This document shows positions 37,758 to 46,408 of a stretch of 64,000 nucleotides of DNA, in pieces. The stretch is taken from contig JAAZML010000113.1 of the NCBI GenBank assembly GCA_012798835.1, forward strand, positions 1-64,000, written 5' to 3'. The notes below the pieces were generated by a model, which was given only the letters and a program-made list of their open reading frames with translations, ran no database searches and had not been told where the DNA came from. The first letter of the stretch is position 1, and each line of letters begins with the position of its first letter. Origin of the DNA: Clostridium sp. (lineage in GTDB: Bacteria; Bacillota; Clostridia; Acetivibrionales; Acetivibrionaceae). Both the position numbers and the translations under genes were made by a program.

Positions 37758-39089
37758 ATGTTGGATACCTATACAAGGTATGAAAAAATTAATTTTACCA
37801 CTGAGATAAATGCTCTACCCCAAAAACTGCGGTATGTATTAAGGGATGTTTCCCGAATCGCAGATGATATGGGGCTTTTTGCATACGTAGTGGGGGGATT
37901 TGTACGGGATCTTATACTGGGGGCAAGAAACTTAGATATAGACATAGTAATAGAGGGGGATGCCATAGAATTTGCAAAAAAACTTTTGTCTAGGTATACA
38001 GGCAAACTTATTATACACGAAACATTTAATACAGCCACGATGGAGCTAAAGGACAGCCTTAAGATTGATTTTGCGATGGCAAGAAAAGAAATTTACAAGC
38101 ACCCGGCGGCACTTCCAAGCATTATGACGGGTGGGTTGGAGGACGATCTCTATCGGCGGGACTTTACCATAAATAGCATGGGCATAAGGCTTAACAAAAG
38201 GGGTTTCGGTGATATTATAGACCCGTATAATGGGAGGTGGGATCTGAAGTGTGGAATTATTAGTGTTATGCATAAGTTGAGCTTTATTGAAGATCCCACA
38301 AGAATTATGAGGGCTATAAGATTTGAAAAAAGATATGGATTCGGGATGTCAAAACTAACACAAAAGCTCGTGGAAGAGGCGATAAACTCAGGTGTACTGG
38401 GTCTATTAAGCCGTGAAAGGATTGACTCCGAGTTTATGGCGGTGCTTGGGGAGCCACACAGAGCCCTCATATTTAAAAGAATGAGAGAGTTGGGGGTTTT
38501 TAGGGAAACATATCCCGAAATCAATTTTTCTTCTAAAGTAGAAAAACTTCTAGAAGATATGGAAGGTATATTAGAAGTTTTTAAAGAAAGGCTAAAGGGT
38601 AAAAGAACATTCGATAAGATACTCATATATATACTTATTCTATATTCTGATACAGATTTAAAAACAGGTGAAGGACATCTTGAGAAAATAAGATTTAAAA
38701 AGAAATATAAAAACAATATACTATCTTTTGCAAACAAAAAAAACAATGCATTTTCACGTTTGTCTAATCTACCCATACCTTCCAATTACGATGTATATAA
38801 TATTCTGCAGGGTTTTTCTATGGAAGAACTTTTTGTATTGTATATGCTAAGTGGATGCGAAAATATGAATAATACAATAATCAGATATATTAATTGTTAT
38901 AGGAATATAAAGATACATATTACGGGGGCTGATCTAAAAAGGATGGGGGTAAGCCCGGGACCTGTATATTCCTTTCTTTTTGAAAAAATCCGAAAAGAAA
39001 GGATCAGTGGGAATTTTACCACATATGACGAGGAACTTGTTTTTTTAGAAAATGCTATTCAGACGATGAGGGAGAATAAGGAACTTTAA
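37758..39089 (+). CDS. cca: CCA tRNA nucleotidyltransferase / poly(A) polymerase family
   Basis: This 443-residue class II nucleotidyltransferase has VVGGFVRDLILG and LDIDIVIEGDA (catalytic carboxylates), the RRDFTINSM motif, DPYNGRWDL, and IEDPTRIMRAIRFEKRYGF. It adds or repairs the tRNA CCA end; A-adding, CC-adding or full CCA-adding activity cannot be separated by eye. Both tRNAs in this window have encoded CCA. ATG 37758 follows aggggag; the track's TTG start lies before it. Confidence 0.85.
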   Translation: MLDTYTRYEKINFTTEINALPQKLRYVLRDVSRIADDMGLFAYVVGGFVRDLILGARNLDIDIVIEGDAIEFAKKLLSRYTGKLIIHETFNTATMELKDSLKIDFAMARKEIYKHPAALPSIMTGGLEDDLYRRDFTINSMGIRLNKRGFGDIIDPYNGRWDLKCGIISVMHKLSFIEDPTRIMRAIRFEKRYGFGMSKLTQKLVEEAINSGVLGLLSRERIDSEFMAVLGEPHRALIFKRMRELGVFRETYPEINFSSKVEKLLEDMEGILEVFKERLKGKRTFDKILIYILILYSDTDLKTGEGHLEKIRFKKKYKNNILSFANKKNNAFSRLSNLPIPSNYDVYNILQGFSMEELFVLYMLSGCENMNNTIIRYINCYRNIKIHITGADLKRMGVSPGPVYSFLFEKIRKERISGNFTTYDEELVFLENAIQTMRENKEL

Positions 39090-39191
39090 CTTTATATAAA
39101 TATAATTAGACTTTATTTAAAAAAGGGGCTATAATTTATTAGTGTAATTGTATTACATCCCGATAATAACTTGTAGGAGGGTGAGCCTTTA

Positions 39192-40181
39192 GTGAAAAAA
39201 GGGAGGATATTAAGTGGCATGAGGCCGACTGGGGCATTACACCTGGGCAATTACTTCGGTGCCTTGGAAAATTGGGTAAAGCTTCAGGAAGAATATGAAT
39301 GTTATTTTTTTGTAGCAGATTGGCATGCTCTGACAACAGGGTATGAAGATACTTCTGACATCAAAAACAATATAAATGATCTTGTTATAGATTGGGTTAG
39401 TGCGGGTCTAGACCCAGAAAAGTGTGTAATATTTTTACAGTCCAGTATAAAAGAACATGCTGAACTGCATTTATTATTTTCAATGACCACACCATTGTCT
39501 TGGCTTTTTAGATGTCCGACGTATAAGGATCAACTAAACCAAATTAAAGATAAGAATATTACCACCTATGGTTTTTTAGGTTATCCATGCCTTCAAGCAG
39601 CGGATATACTGATTTACAAAGCAAATTTTGTGCCTGTGGGAGAGGATCAACTGCCCCATCTTGAATTGACGAGAGAGATAGCCAGAAGGTTTAATAATCT
39701 TTTTGAGGAGGTTTTGCCCGAACCCCAGGCAATTCTTACTAAGGCCAAGATTCTGCCCGGTACGGATGGCAGAAAGATGAGTAAAAGCTATGGGAATACA
39801 ATTGCCTTATCGGACAGCCCCGAAGTTATTAAAAAAAAGGTGAGTAAGATGGTAACAGATCCCGCAAGGATAAGAAAAGATGATCCTGGCAACCCCGAGG
39901 TTTGTACGGTGTTTGCCTTCCATAAAATCTTTAATGAAGGGGAAATCCCCCGAATAGACGAAGAATGCAGGAAAGGCAAAATTGGATGTGTCCAATGTAA
40001 AAGGGAACTTGCAAAGAGGATGGTGGAATATTTTCTACCCATCTTTGAAAGGAGACAAGAAATACTAAAAAAACCTGGTATTGTTGCAGAGATTCTTCAA
40101 AACGGCAACGAAAAAGCAAGGAAAATAGCGAGTGGGAGTATGGAAGAAGTAAAAAAGGCAATGAAAATAGATTTTATATAG
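39192..40181 (+). CDS. trpS: tryptophanyl-tRNA synthetase
   Basis: This class I aminoacyl-tRNA synthetase of 329 residues has SGMRPTGALHLGNYFGAL (HxGH-like motif) and GRKMSKSYGN (KMSKS). The start is GTG 39192, after taggaggg. I looked for a T-box leader in the 100-base gap upstream and found none. The cognate tRNA-Trp gene is elsewhere in this window (24123-24198). Confidence 0.95.
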   Translation: MKKGRILSGMRPTGALHLGNYFGALENWVKLQEEYECYFFVADWHALTTGYEDTSDIKNNINDLVIDWVSAGLDPEKCVIFLQSSIKEHAELHLLFSMTTPLSWLFRCPTYKDQLNQIKDKNITTYGFLGYPCLQAADILIYKANFVPVGEDQLPHLELTREIARRFNNLFEEVLPEPQAILTKAKILPGTDGRKMSKSYGNTIALSDSPEVIKKKVSKMVTDPARIRKDDPGNPEVCTVFAFHKIFNEGEIPRIDEECRKGKIGCVQCKRELAKRMVEYFLPIFERRQEILKKPGIVAEILQNGNEKARKIASGSMEEVKKAMKIDFI

Positions 40182-40223
40182 ACCATTTCCCATGGTCTCC
40201 AGGTAGGAAGGTTGTGGGTATAA

Positions 40224-41015
40224 ATGGGGAGCATATTATCAAAGGCGTACACAATAAAAATACAAAATTTTGAAGGACCCTTTGACTTATTATTCCATTT
40301 AATAGAAAAGGATAAAATAGACATATACGATATACCCATAAATGAGGTTGCCGATCAGTATATGGATTATCTATTCCGTATGCATGAGCTTGATATGGAT
40401 ATTGCCAGTGAGTTTCTTGTTATGGCGGCAACCCTTTTACATATTAAATCAAGGCTTCTTCTCCCTGAACCTCAGTCAGACATTGAAGACGAAATAGATC
40501 CTAGGGAGGAATTGATTTTAAAGCTTGTAGAATATAAAAGATACAAGGAATTTGCTGGAGTCTTGAAACAACGGGAGAACATAGGTGAAAAGTATTTTTA
40601 TAAAGAACCGGAGAATATAGATATAAAGTATGAAAATGAGACGATAAAGCTTTCATATGATGAGCTTTCGGGGTTGTATACAAGTTTACTGGAAAGAAAC
40701 AGAAGGAAAACGAACAAAAACGTTGAAAATATAACCCAAATACTAAAGACCGAGAAGGTTTCATTGCGCGGAAAGATAAGGGAGGTCATTAGGACGCTCT
40801 TAAACAAATCTTTTTTCAAATTTTCAGAACTCTTTTCACCGAAAACAAAATCAAGGCTGGAGATTGCTACGGGTTTTTTAGCCATTCTCGAGTTAACAAA
40901 GCTTAGGAAAACAACTATAGCACAGCAAAGACAGTTTTCCGATATCGTGATATACAAGTGTAAAGAGGCTAGACCCGAAGATTTTGATGATGATAAGATT
41001 GCTAATAAAAGTTGA
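40224..41015 (+). CDS. scpA: segregation and condensation protein A
   Basis: This is the kleisin subunit of the SMC-ScpAB condensin. The 263 residues open with the conserved FEGPFDLLFHLIEKDKIDIYDIPI, continue with ASEFLVMAATLLHIKSRLLLP, and end in a winged-helix region (FLAILELTKLRKTTIAQQ). It is followed 24 bases later by scpB, the normal pair. Confidence 0.95.
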   Translation: MGSILSKAYTIKIQNFEGPFDLLFHLIEKDKIDIYDIPINEVADQYMDYLFRMHELDMDIASEFLVMAATLLHIKSRLLLPEPQSDIEDEIDPREELILKLVEYKRYKEFAGVLKQRENIGEKYFYKEPENIDIKYENETIKLSYDELSGLYTSLLERNRRKTNKNVENITQILKTEKVSLRGKIREVIRTLLNKSFFKFSELFSPKTKSRLEIATGFLAILELTKLRKTTIAQQRQFSDIVIYKCKEARPEDFDDDKIANKS

Positions 41016-41039
41016 TAGATATGTGTTTGGAGTGGTATT

Positions 41040-41573
41040 ATGGATTCTAGAAAGCTTGCGGGTATTATTGAGGGGTTATTGTTTGCAGCCGGGGATAAGG
41101 TATCCATAGAAAAACTTAGCTCAATAATAGGAGTGGACAAAAAAACAATAAAGGCTGCTATAAATGACATGATAGCAAATTATAACGAATGTGCAGCAAG
41201 GGGTATAAGTATTAGGGAGATAAACAATGGTTATCAAATTTGCTCAAAACCTGAACTTTATGCCTATATAAAGCAACTATTTAGTTCCAAACAAAAAAGT
41301 GGTTTATCTCAAGCAGCGCTTGAGACATTGGCGGTCATAGCATATAATAGACCTGTAACAAAGGCGAAAATTGAACATATAAGGGGAGTGAATTCTGACA
41401 GCGCTGTCGTAAGACTTCTTGAAAGAAAACTGATAAGGGAGACGGGCAGACTGGATGCACCCGGAAGACCAATTTTATATGAGACTACTGATGAGTTTTT
41501 TAGAAGTTTCGGCTTTAAAGATGATACGGATATACCTATTTTTGAATTGAATAAGGTTCAAGAAGATACTTAA
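41040..41573 (+). CDS. scpB: segregation and condensation protein B
   Basis: The 177-residue partner of ScpA consists of two winged-helix domains. IEGLLFAAGDKVSIEKL at the start, LSQAALETLAVIAYNRPVTKAKIEHIRGV in the middle and GRPILYETTDEFFRSFG at the end are family signatures. It starts after ttggagtgg. Confidence 0.95.
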   Translation: MDSRKLAGIIEGLLFAAGDKVSIEKLSSIIGVDKKTIKAAINDMIANYNECAARGISIREINNGYQICSKPELYAYIKQLFSSKQKSGLSQAALETLAVIAYNRPVTKAKIEHIRGVNSDSAVVRLLERKLIRETGRLDAPGRPILYETTDEFFRSFGFKDDTDIPIFELNKVQEDT

Positions 41574-41642
41574 GTGAATTTTTAAAATCAAGTTTGGTTT
41601 TGCTGTGCTGACTCTAGAAAGTTTACTGTTTAGGTGATTTAA

Positions 41643-42215
41643 ATGAGACAATTAGAAGACGAACGCGAACTTCAAAAAAAAATTTATATGACTCAGGCAA
41701 GTCCATGGCGGAGATTTTGGGCAAGAACTATAGATATGTTTATTATAGAACTGATTGTTAAGGTGTTACAGACGATCTTTTTTCGTGGGGCATATTTTGA
41801 TCCTACATTGCTAAGTGCAGGTAGTTTTTTAATATGGGCCTTTGCAGAAGCGCATTTGTTGCATACTTGGGGGAGTACACCGGGCAAGTGGATGTTTAAA
41901 ATTAAGGTAAGAAAAAACGATCTGGGGAAGCCTGAGTTTACTGAATCCATAAAAAGGAGCATTCTTGTATGGATATTTGGCATGGGTATGGGGATTGTTT
42001 CCACTATGACCTATATAATTAGTTACCATGCATTAACCCGCCGAGGCTTTACATTATGGGATAAATATTCTGGTTGTGGTGTATTCTACGAAAAAATGAG
42101 CGAAAACAGAATACTGGCTACCGTATTTGTTATCGTGGCGCTTACCATTTCCATTGCAATTTTGGTATTGGTAAACTACTATAGTTCCTTTCCGGCTCAA
42201 GCCCCTACTCTTTAA
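41643..42215 (+). CDS. RDD family membrane protein
   Basis: The 190-residue protein has the RDD motif near the start (ASPWRRFWARTIDMFII, conserved Arg/Asp), about four hydrophobic segments, and STPGKWMFKIKV, the typical second motif. RDD proteins have no single known function; some are linked to ion exchange. It lies 70 bases after scpB and could belong to the same transcript. Confidence 0.8.
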   Translation: MRQLEDERELQKKIYMTQASPWRRFWARTIDMFIIELIVKVLQTIFFRGAYFDPTLLSAGSFLIWAFAEAHLLHTWGSTPGKWMFKIKVRKNDLGKPEFTESIKRSILVWIFGMGMGIVSTMTYIISYHALTRRGFTLWDKYSGCGVFYEKMSENRILATVFVIVALTISIAILVLVNYYSSFPAQAPTL

Positions 42216-42437
42216 AAAAATTATATATTAGGATAAGTATCGCAGCATACAAATAGAATATTAAAACGCAAATCCAATAGCTTAAAATGTGTATTGTTCC
42301 GTTTTGTGGGGATTATATAAATTGTAAGATCCAAAGAAAATTAAAAACCCCGAAAAATTAAGGTCTATATATTTTGCAATATCGAAAGTCATTGTAAAAT
42401 ATACAGGTATTACCTAAGCCTTTACAGGAGCACGGAA

Positions 42438-43028
42438 ATGAAACTATACACATATATAATTGTTTTAGCTGTTTTCTTGCTAGTGGCTATATTATTTAAA
42501 AAAGTTGATGTGATATTTGAATATAACCAAAGCGGGTATTCCTATTCCCTTTGCTTTTCAACCCTGTGGGGTATTATTCTGTATAGATATATTTATCCTA
42601 AGGATTGGGTGACAGAAGGAAAACGGAGTGAAAAGCATTCGAACCTGCTAGGTGGTATAAAAGGGGCTAGGGATACGTTTGAAATTATTCGAAGAACGGC
42701 AAGATACCTTCGCTATCGGTTAAAAATTAAAAAAGTGGATTTTAATATTGTTTTTGGGACAGGTGACTCGTCTAGTACTGCAATTTTTGTGGGGGTAGCA
42801 TGGGCAGGGGTGAGTATAATCTTGTCATCGCTATACCATTTTGTTGGTATAGAAAGAAAATGCATATCCATAAAACCTGATTTTCAAAAGAAGAAATTAA
42901 ATATACGCTTATATTGCATATTAACGGTAAGAGTTGCCCATATTATTATTATGGTTTTAATGTTTTTCATAGGCAGAATTAAAAAAGCGATTAGTATAAA
43001 TAATGCGAAAAAAAATGCTCCAAGTTAG
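42438..43028 (+). CDS. DUF2953 protein (YtfI-like)
   Basis: The 196-residue protein has an N-terminal membrane helix, a central DUF2953 region (FNIVFGTGDSSSTAIFVGVAWAG, IKPDFQKKKLNIRLYCI) and a C-terminal helix with a basic tail. In Bacillus the equivalent ytfI precedes ytfJ, and here ytfJ begins 18 bases downstream, which supports the call. The function is unknown but presumably sporulation-linked through ytfJ. Confidence 0.8.
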   Translation: MKLYTYIIVLAVFLLVAILFKKVDVIFEYNQSGYSYSLCFSTLWGIILYRYIYPKDWVTEGKRSEKHSNLLGGIKGARDTFEIIRRTARYLRYRLKIKKVDFNIVFGTGDSSSTAIFVGVAWAGVSIILSSLYHFVGIERKCISIKPDFQKKKLNIRLYCILTVRVAHIIIMVLMFFIGRIKKAISINNAKKNAPS

Positions 43029-43046
43029 GATAAGGTGGTGATAAGC

Positions 43047-43517
43047 ATGGCGGAACATCCGATACAGGGATTGATGACCACAGCTATGGAAAGCATCAAA
43101 GATATGGTAGATGTAAATACTATAGTCGGGGATGCGGTCCAGGCACCGGACGGTACTGTAATTATACCCATTTCAAAAGTGACATTTGGTTTTGCTGCTG
43201 GGGGAGGAGAGTACAGCCCGATATGTACTATTGGGGAACGGGGTGATCCGGGATCTAATAAGGCTGAATCTGCGACCGTTGACTTCCCGTTTGCTGGGGG
43301 TAGCGGTGCCGGTGTAAGCATCAACCCGGTTGCTTTTATGGTGGTGGGGCAGGGACAAATAAAACTTTTACCTATAAATGCAAATAACTCACTTGAAAAA
43401 CTTCTGGATATGATCCCTGATCTTGTGGAAAGGGCGAATACATCAATAAAAAGGAAACTTAAAATTGGGAAAGAAATTAAATCTGAGGATGCACCCACGA
43501 AATATGTCAAGGAATAA
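43047..43517 (+). CDS. ytfJ: GerW/YtfJ family sporulation protein
   Basis: This 156-residue protein matches the spore protein YtfJ (GerW): HPIQGLMTTAMESIKDMVDVNTIVGDAV, VIIPISKVTFGFAAGGGEY, GGSGAGVSINPVAFMVV. GerW is needed for normal germination in Bacillus and Streptomyces spores. ATG 43047 follows aaggtggtg. Co-transcribed with the DUF2953 gene and ended by a terminator at 43543. Confidence 0.9.
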   Translation: MAEHPIQGLMTTAMESIKDMVDVNTIVGDAVQAPDGTVIIPISKVTFGFAAGGGEYSPICTIGERGDPGSNKAESATVDFPFAGGSGAGVSINPVAFMVVGQGQIKLLPINANNSLEKLLDMIPDLVERANTSIKRKLKIGKEIKSEDAPTKYVKE

Positions 43518-43542
43518 TACTAAGCCGAATTATGCTCAAAGT

Positions 43543-43599
43543 TCCAGGGAAAAATGAAAGCCTTAAGGGTAAGGCAACCATGGCCCTGGCTTTTTTTTG
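43543..43599 (+). terminator. branched terminator after ytfJ
   Basis: An outer stem ccaggg/ccctgg encloses a second hairpin (gcctta/taaggc) and is followed by a run of eight T. Confidence 0.8.
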
Positions 43600-43811
43600 T
43601 TTATACTTGCCTATGCAATTTGCAAAAAAATTTATGAGCAGTGAGCTAACCCTTTTTAGAGTGTTTGAATAAATACATATTTTATAATTCTCTAGCAGGG
43701 TTGTGCAGGTGGGCTAGATGTAGTAAAATGATATAATAGTTACTAATCTTTATAACAGACGAAAGTCATTGCTATACTTACCAGCAAAATATATTTTCGA
43801 GGTGGATTAAA

Positions 43812-44414
43812 TTGAATATAAATATTAGCAATGCGGAATATGAGCTTACAGCCGTAAAACCACAGCAATATCCTTCGGGCAATATACCTGAGATTACCTT
43901 TGTAGGAAGATCTAATGTGGGCAAATCGTCCCTTATAAATTCTATGCTGAATCGAAAAAGTTTGGCGAGGGTAGCGGCGACCCCGGGAAAGACAAGGGTC
44001 ATAAACTTTTACAACATTGACAATGAATTATATTTCGTAGATCTCCCGGGCTATGGCTATGCTAAGGTGTCAAAAAGGGAAAAAGAATCATGGGGGAGGA
44101 TGGTTGAAACCTACTTAAAGACGAGGAAACAACTAAAGCTAGTTATTATGCTTGTGGACATAAGGCATTCTCCTACAGCCGACGATAGGCTAATGCATGG
44201 ATGGCTTAAGAGTATAAAAACACCTCACATAATCGTACCTACGAAGCTTGATAAAATTTCACGCTCGAAACTTCGAGAAAGGATCTTGGATATAAAAAAG
44301 GTTCTAGAGCTTGGGGAGGATATTGGGGTATTGCCGTTCTCATCCCAAACGAGGCAGGGAAGGGATGAACTATGGAGGGAGATAGGACGCTTTTTGGATT
44401 TGAAGATAGATTAG
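43812..44414 (+). CDS. engB: ribosome biogenesis GTPase EngB/YsxC
   Basis: The 200-residue small GTPase is required for 50S assembly. Its motifs are G1 GRSNVGKSSL, G3 DLPGYGYAK, G4 TKLD and the G5 region FSSQTRQG. The start is TTG 43812, seven bases after gaggtgga. It is not next to lon/clpX, its frequent neighbours, but follows ytfJ. Confidence 0.95.
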   Translation: MNINISNAEYELTAVKPQQYPSGNIPEITFVGRSNVGKSSLINSMLNRKSLARVAATPGKTRVINFYNIDNELYFVDLPGYGYAKVSKREKESWGRMVETYLKTRKQLKLVIMLVDIRHSPTADDRLMHGWLKSIKTPHIIVPTKLDKISRSKLRERILDIKKVLELGEDIGVLPFSSQTRQGRDELWREIGRFLDLKID

Positions 44415-44490
44415 CTAGAGGTATTAAAAGAGTGTTTTTATCGTAGCTTATATAGATTGAATAACAATCTTAGGAAATGGGGTACCGTAA

Positions 44491-45576
44491 GTGAGCCACA
44501 AAATGAAGTTTGCCCTGCAAATAACAGCAGCTGTTGTTGGAACATTGGCCGGCATATTGCTAACATTAAAATTTTCAGTTTATATTGCTCCTTTTATTCT
44601 GGCTTTCGCTGTTTCCGCATCAATTGAGCCACTGATTCGGTTTTTAACTAAGAAAGCTAAACTTTCAAGAAAGTCGGCAACAATAATATCTTTATTACTA
44701 GTTGCAACTACTATAATAATGTTTATGCTACTTATAATTTCTAGGCTTTACAAGGAAATAGGGAGTCTTGTAAATGGTCGCCCCCAATACTTGGTGGAAA
44801 TATACCGAAATATCTCGGGACTTGTAAATAAAGCCCTTGAAATTTATTTCGATCTACCCGAGGATATTATTTTGGGCATTACAAACATGCTATCTAATTT
44901 TTCAGATTCAATCTCAAAGATATTAGATTCATTCCTAAAAGGGATCTACAATACGGCTATATCAATACCGCAAATGTTTGTATTCATAATAGTTACAATT
45001 CTAGCCACGTATTTTCTTTCCAGTGATAGGGATAGAATCAGTGAGTTTATAGAAAACAATTTTCCCAAATCGTTTCTAAAAAAAATGGCAAGCATAAAAA
45101 ACAATATATTTCTGGCGTTCTTTGGGTATGTAAGGGCACAGCTTATTTTAATGTGCATAACATTTGTGGAGCTCACACTAGGATTTCTTATCATCGGGGT
45201 TAGACATTTTTTATTGCTGGCATTAGGTATAAGCTTTATTGATGCACTACCAGTATTAGGGACGGGAGGAGTATTAATACCGTGGGCGGTATACGAATTT
45301 TTAACTCGCGATTTTAAAATGGGGATTTCCCTTATTATACTATATATTATTGCACTTATAACGCGCCAGCTAGTAGAGTCTAAGATACTAGGGCAGCAGA
45401 TAGGTCTTCACCCCCTGGTTACATTAGTTTCAATGTATCTTGGTATGCAGTTCTTTGGAGTAATAGGATTTATTTTGGGACCTATCGTGGTTTTGCTTTT
45501 TAAAAATATAGTATCCTGCTTTATAAAGCAGAAGAATATTAAAGAAATCATAAATGAATTTAACAAAAAACAATAA
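44491..45576 (+). CDS. ytvI: AI-2E family transporter, YtvI-like sporulation membrane protein
   Basis: The 361-residue membrane protein has about eight helices. FILAFAVSASIEPLIRFL, FFGYVRAQLILMCITFVELTLGFLI, and IDALPVLGTGGVLIPWAVYEFL are family signatures. YtvI is the sporulation member of the AI-2E/PerM family; transport substrate unknown. GTG 44491 sits ten bases after ggggta; ATG 44503 is a weaker alternative. The name is by resemblance. Confidence 0.75.
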   Translation: MSHKMKFALQITAAVVGTLAGILLTLKFSVYIAPFILAFAVSASIEPLIRFLTKKAKLSRKSATIISLLLVATTIIMFMLLIISRLYKEIGSLVNGRPQYLVEIYRNISGLVNKALEIYFDLPEDIILGITNMLSNFSDSISKILDSFLKGIYNTAISIPQMFVFIIVTILATYFLSSDRDRISEFIENNFPKSFLKKMASIKNNIFLAFFGYVRAQLILMCITFVELTLGFLIIGVRHFLLLALGISFIDALPVLGTGGVLIPWAVYEFLTRDFKMGISLIILYIIALITRQLVESKILGQQIGLHPLVTLVSMYLGMQFFGVIGFILGPIVVLLFKNIVSCFIKQKNIKEIINEFNKKQ

Positions 45577-45607
45577 AATACACGAAATAAAAAACCATTC
45601 CAAGCTT

Positions 45608-46318
45608 TTATTGACAACCCTCGGATTTTAATTCTTTTCCCAATTTCTTTATTGCCTTTTTCTCTATTCGTGAAACATAAGATCTAGATATACCAAGCAT
45701 TTTGGCAATCTCCCTTTGGGTTTTGCTAGCACCGTTTATCAGTCCGTACCGGAGCTCTATGACCAACTTCTCTCTCTTCTTTAGGACATCCTTCATTTTA
45801 TTATATAATCGCTTAACCTGCATTTTTAACTCAACTTCCTCCACCACTGACTCTGGCTCGGTGCCAATAACATCTATAAGTGTAATTTCATTTCCTTCAC
45901 GATCCACACCTATGGGATCTTGCAGGGAAACTTCAGTTTGTATTTTTTTATTTGCCCGTATTTGCATTAGAATTTGGTTTTCGATACATCTTGCGGCATA
46001 GGTAGCAAGTCTTGTACCCTTATCATGATTGTAGGTTGAGATGGCCTTAATCAAACCAATGGTTCCAATTGATATGAGATCATCGCATTCGTTTGGAGTG
46101 GAGTTAAATTTCTTTACTATATGCGCTACAAGCCGTAGATTTCTCTCAATAAGAATATTGCGAGCTTCTTCATTACCCTCTCTTAAAAGTTGTAAATAGT
46201 GTTTCTCTTCCTCTTGGCTTAGAGGATGAGGAAAAGAATTTACATTTGAAATATAACCAAAAAGGAAAAACGTTGCACTAACTGCTTCCATGAATGGTAA
46301 TATAAATAAAGCAAACAA
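45608..46318 (-). CDS. sigK: RNA polymerase sporulation sigma factor SigK (pro-sigma-K, uninterrupted)
   Basis: Late mother-cell sigma factor. FPHPLSQEEEKHYL, ARNILIERNLRLVAHIVKKF, DLISIGTIGLIKAISTYN and the region 4 helix-turn-helix (TQREIAKMLGISRSYVSRIEKKAIKKL) are diagnostic. I place the start at TTG 46318, nine bases after ggggg: this gives a 28-residue hydrophobic pro-sequence before FPHPLS, like the 27 residues of Bacillus SigK, whereas ATG 46291 has no ribosome site and leaves only 19. The gene is continuous, so there is no skin-type element. Cleavage would need SpoIVFB, not in this window. Confidence 0.9.
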   Translation of the reverse strand: MFALFILPFMEAVSATFFLFGYISNVNSFPHPLSQEEEKHYLQLLREGNEEARNILIERNLRLVAHIVKKFNSTPNECDDLISIGTIGLIKAISTYNHDKGTRLATYAARCIENQILMQIRANKKIQTEVSLQDPIGVDREGNEITLIDVIGTEPESVVEEVELKMQVKRLYNKMKDVLKKREKLVIELRYGLINGASKTQREIAKMLGISRSYVSRIEKKAIKKLGKELKSEGCQ

Positions 46319-46408
46319 AACAAGGCACCCCCATAAATAGGCTACCTTATAATATATGTTGCTATGGGGAACTGGGTGCAAGTACATGGGTAATAAAATT
46401 GTAGTTGC

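Noticed and set aside
38150-38785. 211-aa minus-strand ORF opposite cca
   Set aside because: Antisense shadow of the nucleotidyltransferase gene; no start signal.
39090-39191. T-box leader ahead of trpS
   Set aside because: The gap is only ~100 bases and lacks the T-box sequence and specifier-loop features.
40598-41170. 190-aa minus-strand ORF across scpA and scpB
   Set aside because: Spans two real genes on the other strand and has low-complexity Ser/Phe-rich sequence.
46291-46291. ATG start for sigK
   Set aside because: No ribosome site upstream, and the pro-sequence would be too short; TTG 46318 fits better.
45608-46318. skin-type insertion in sigK
   Set aside because: The reading frame is continuous through all conserved regions.
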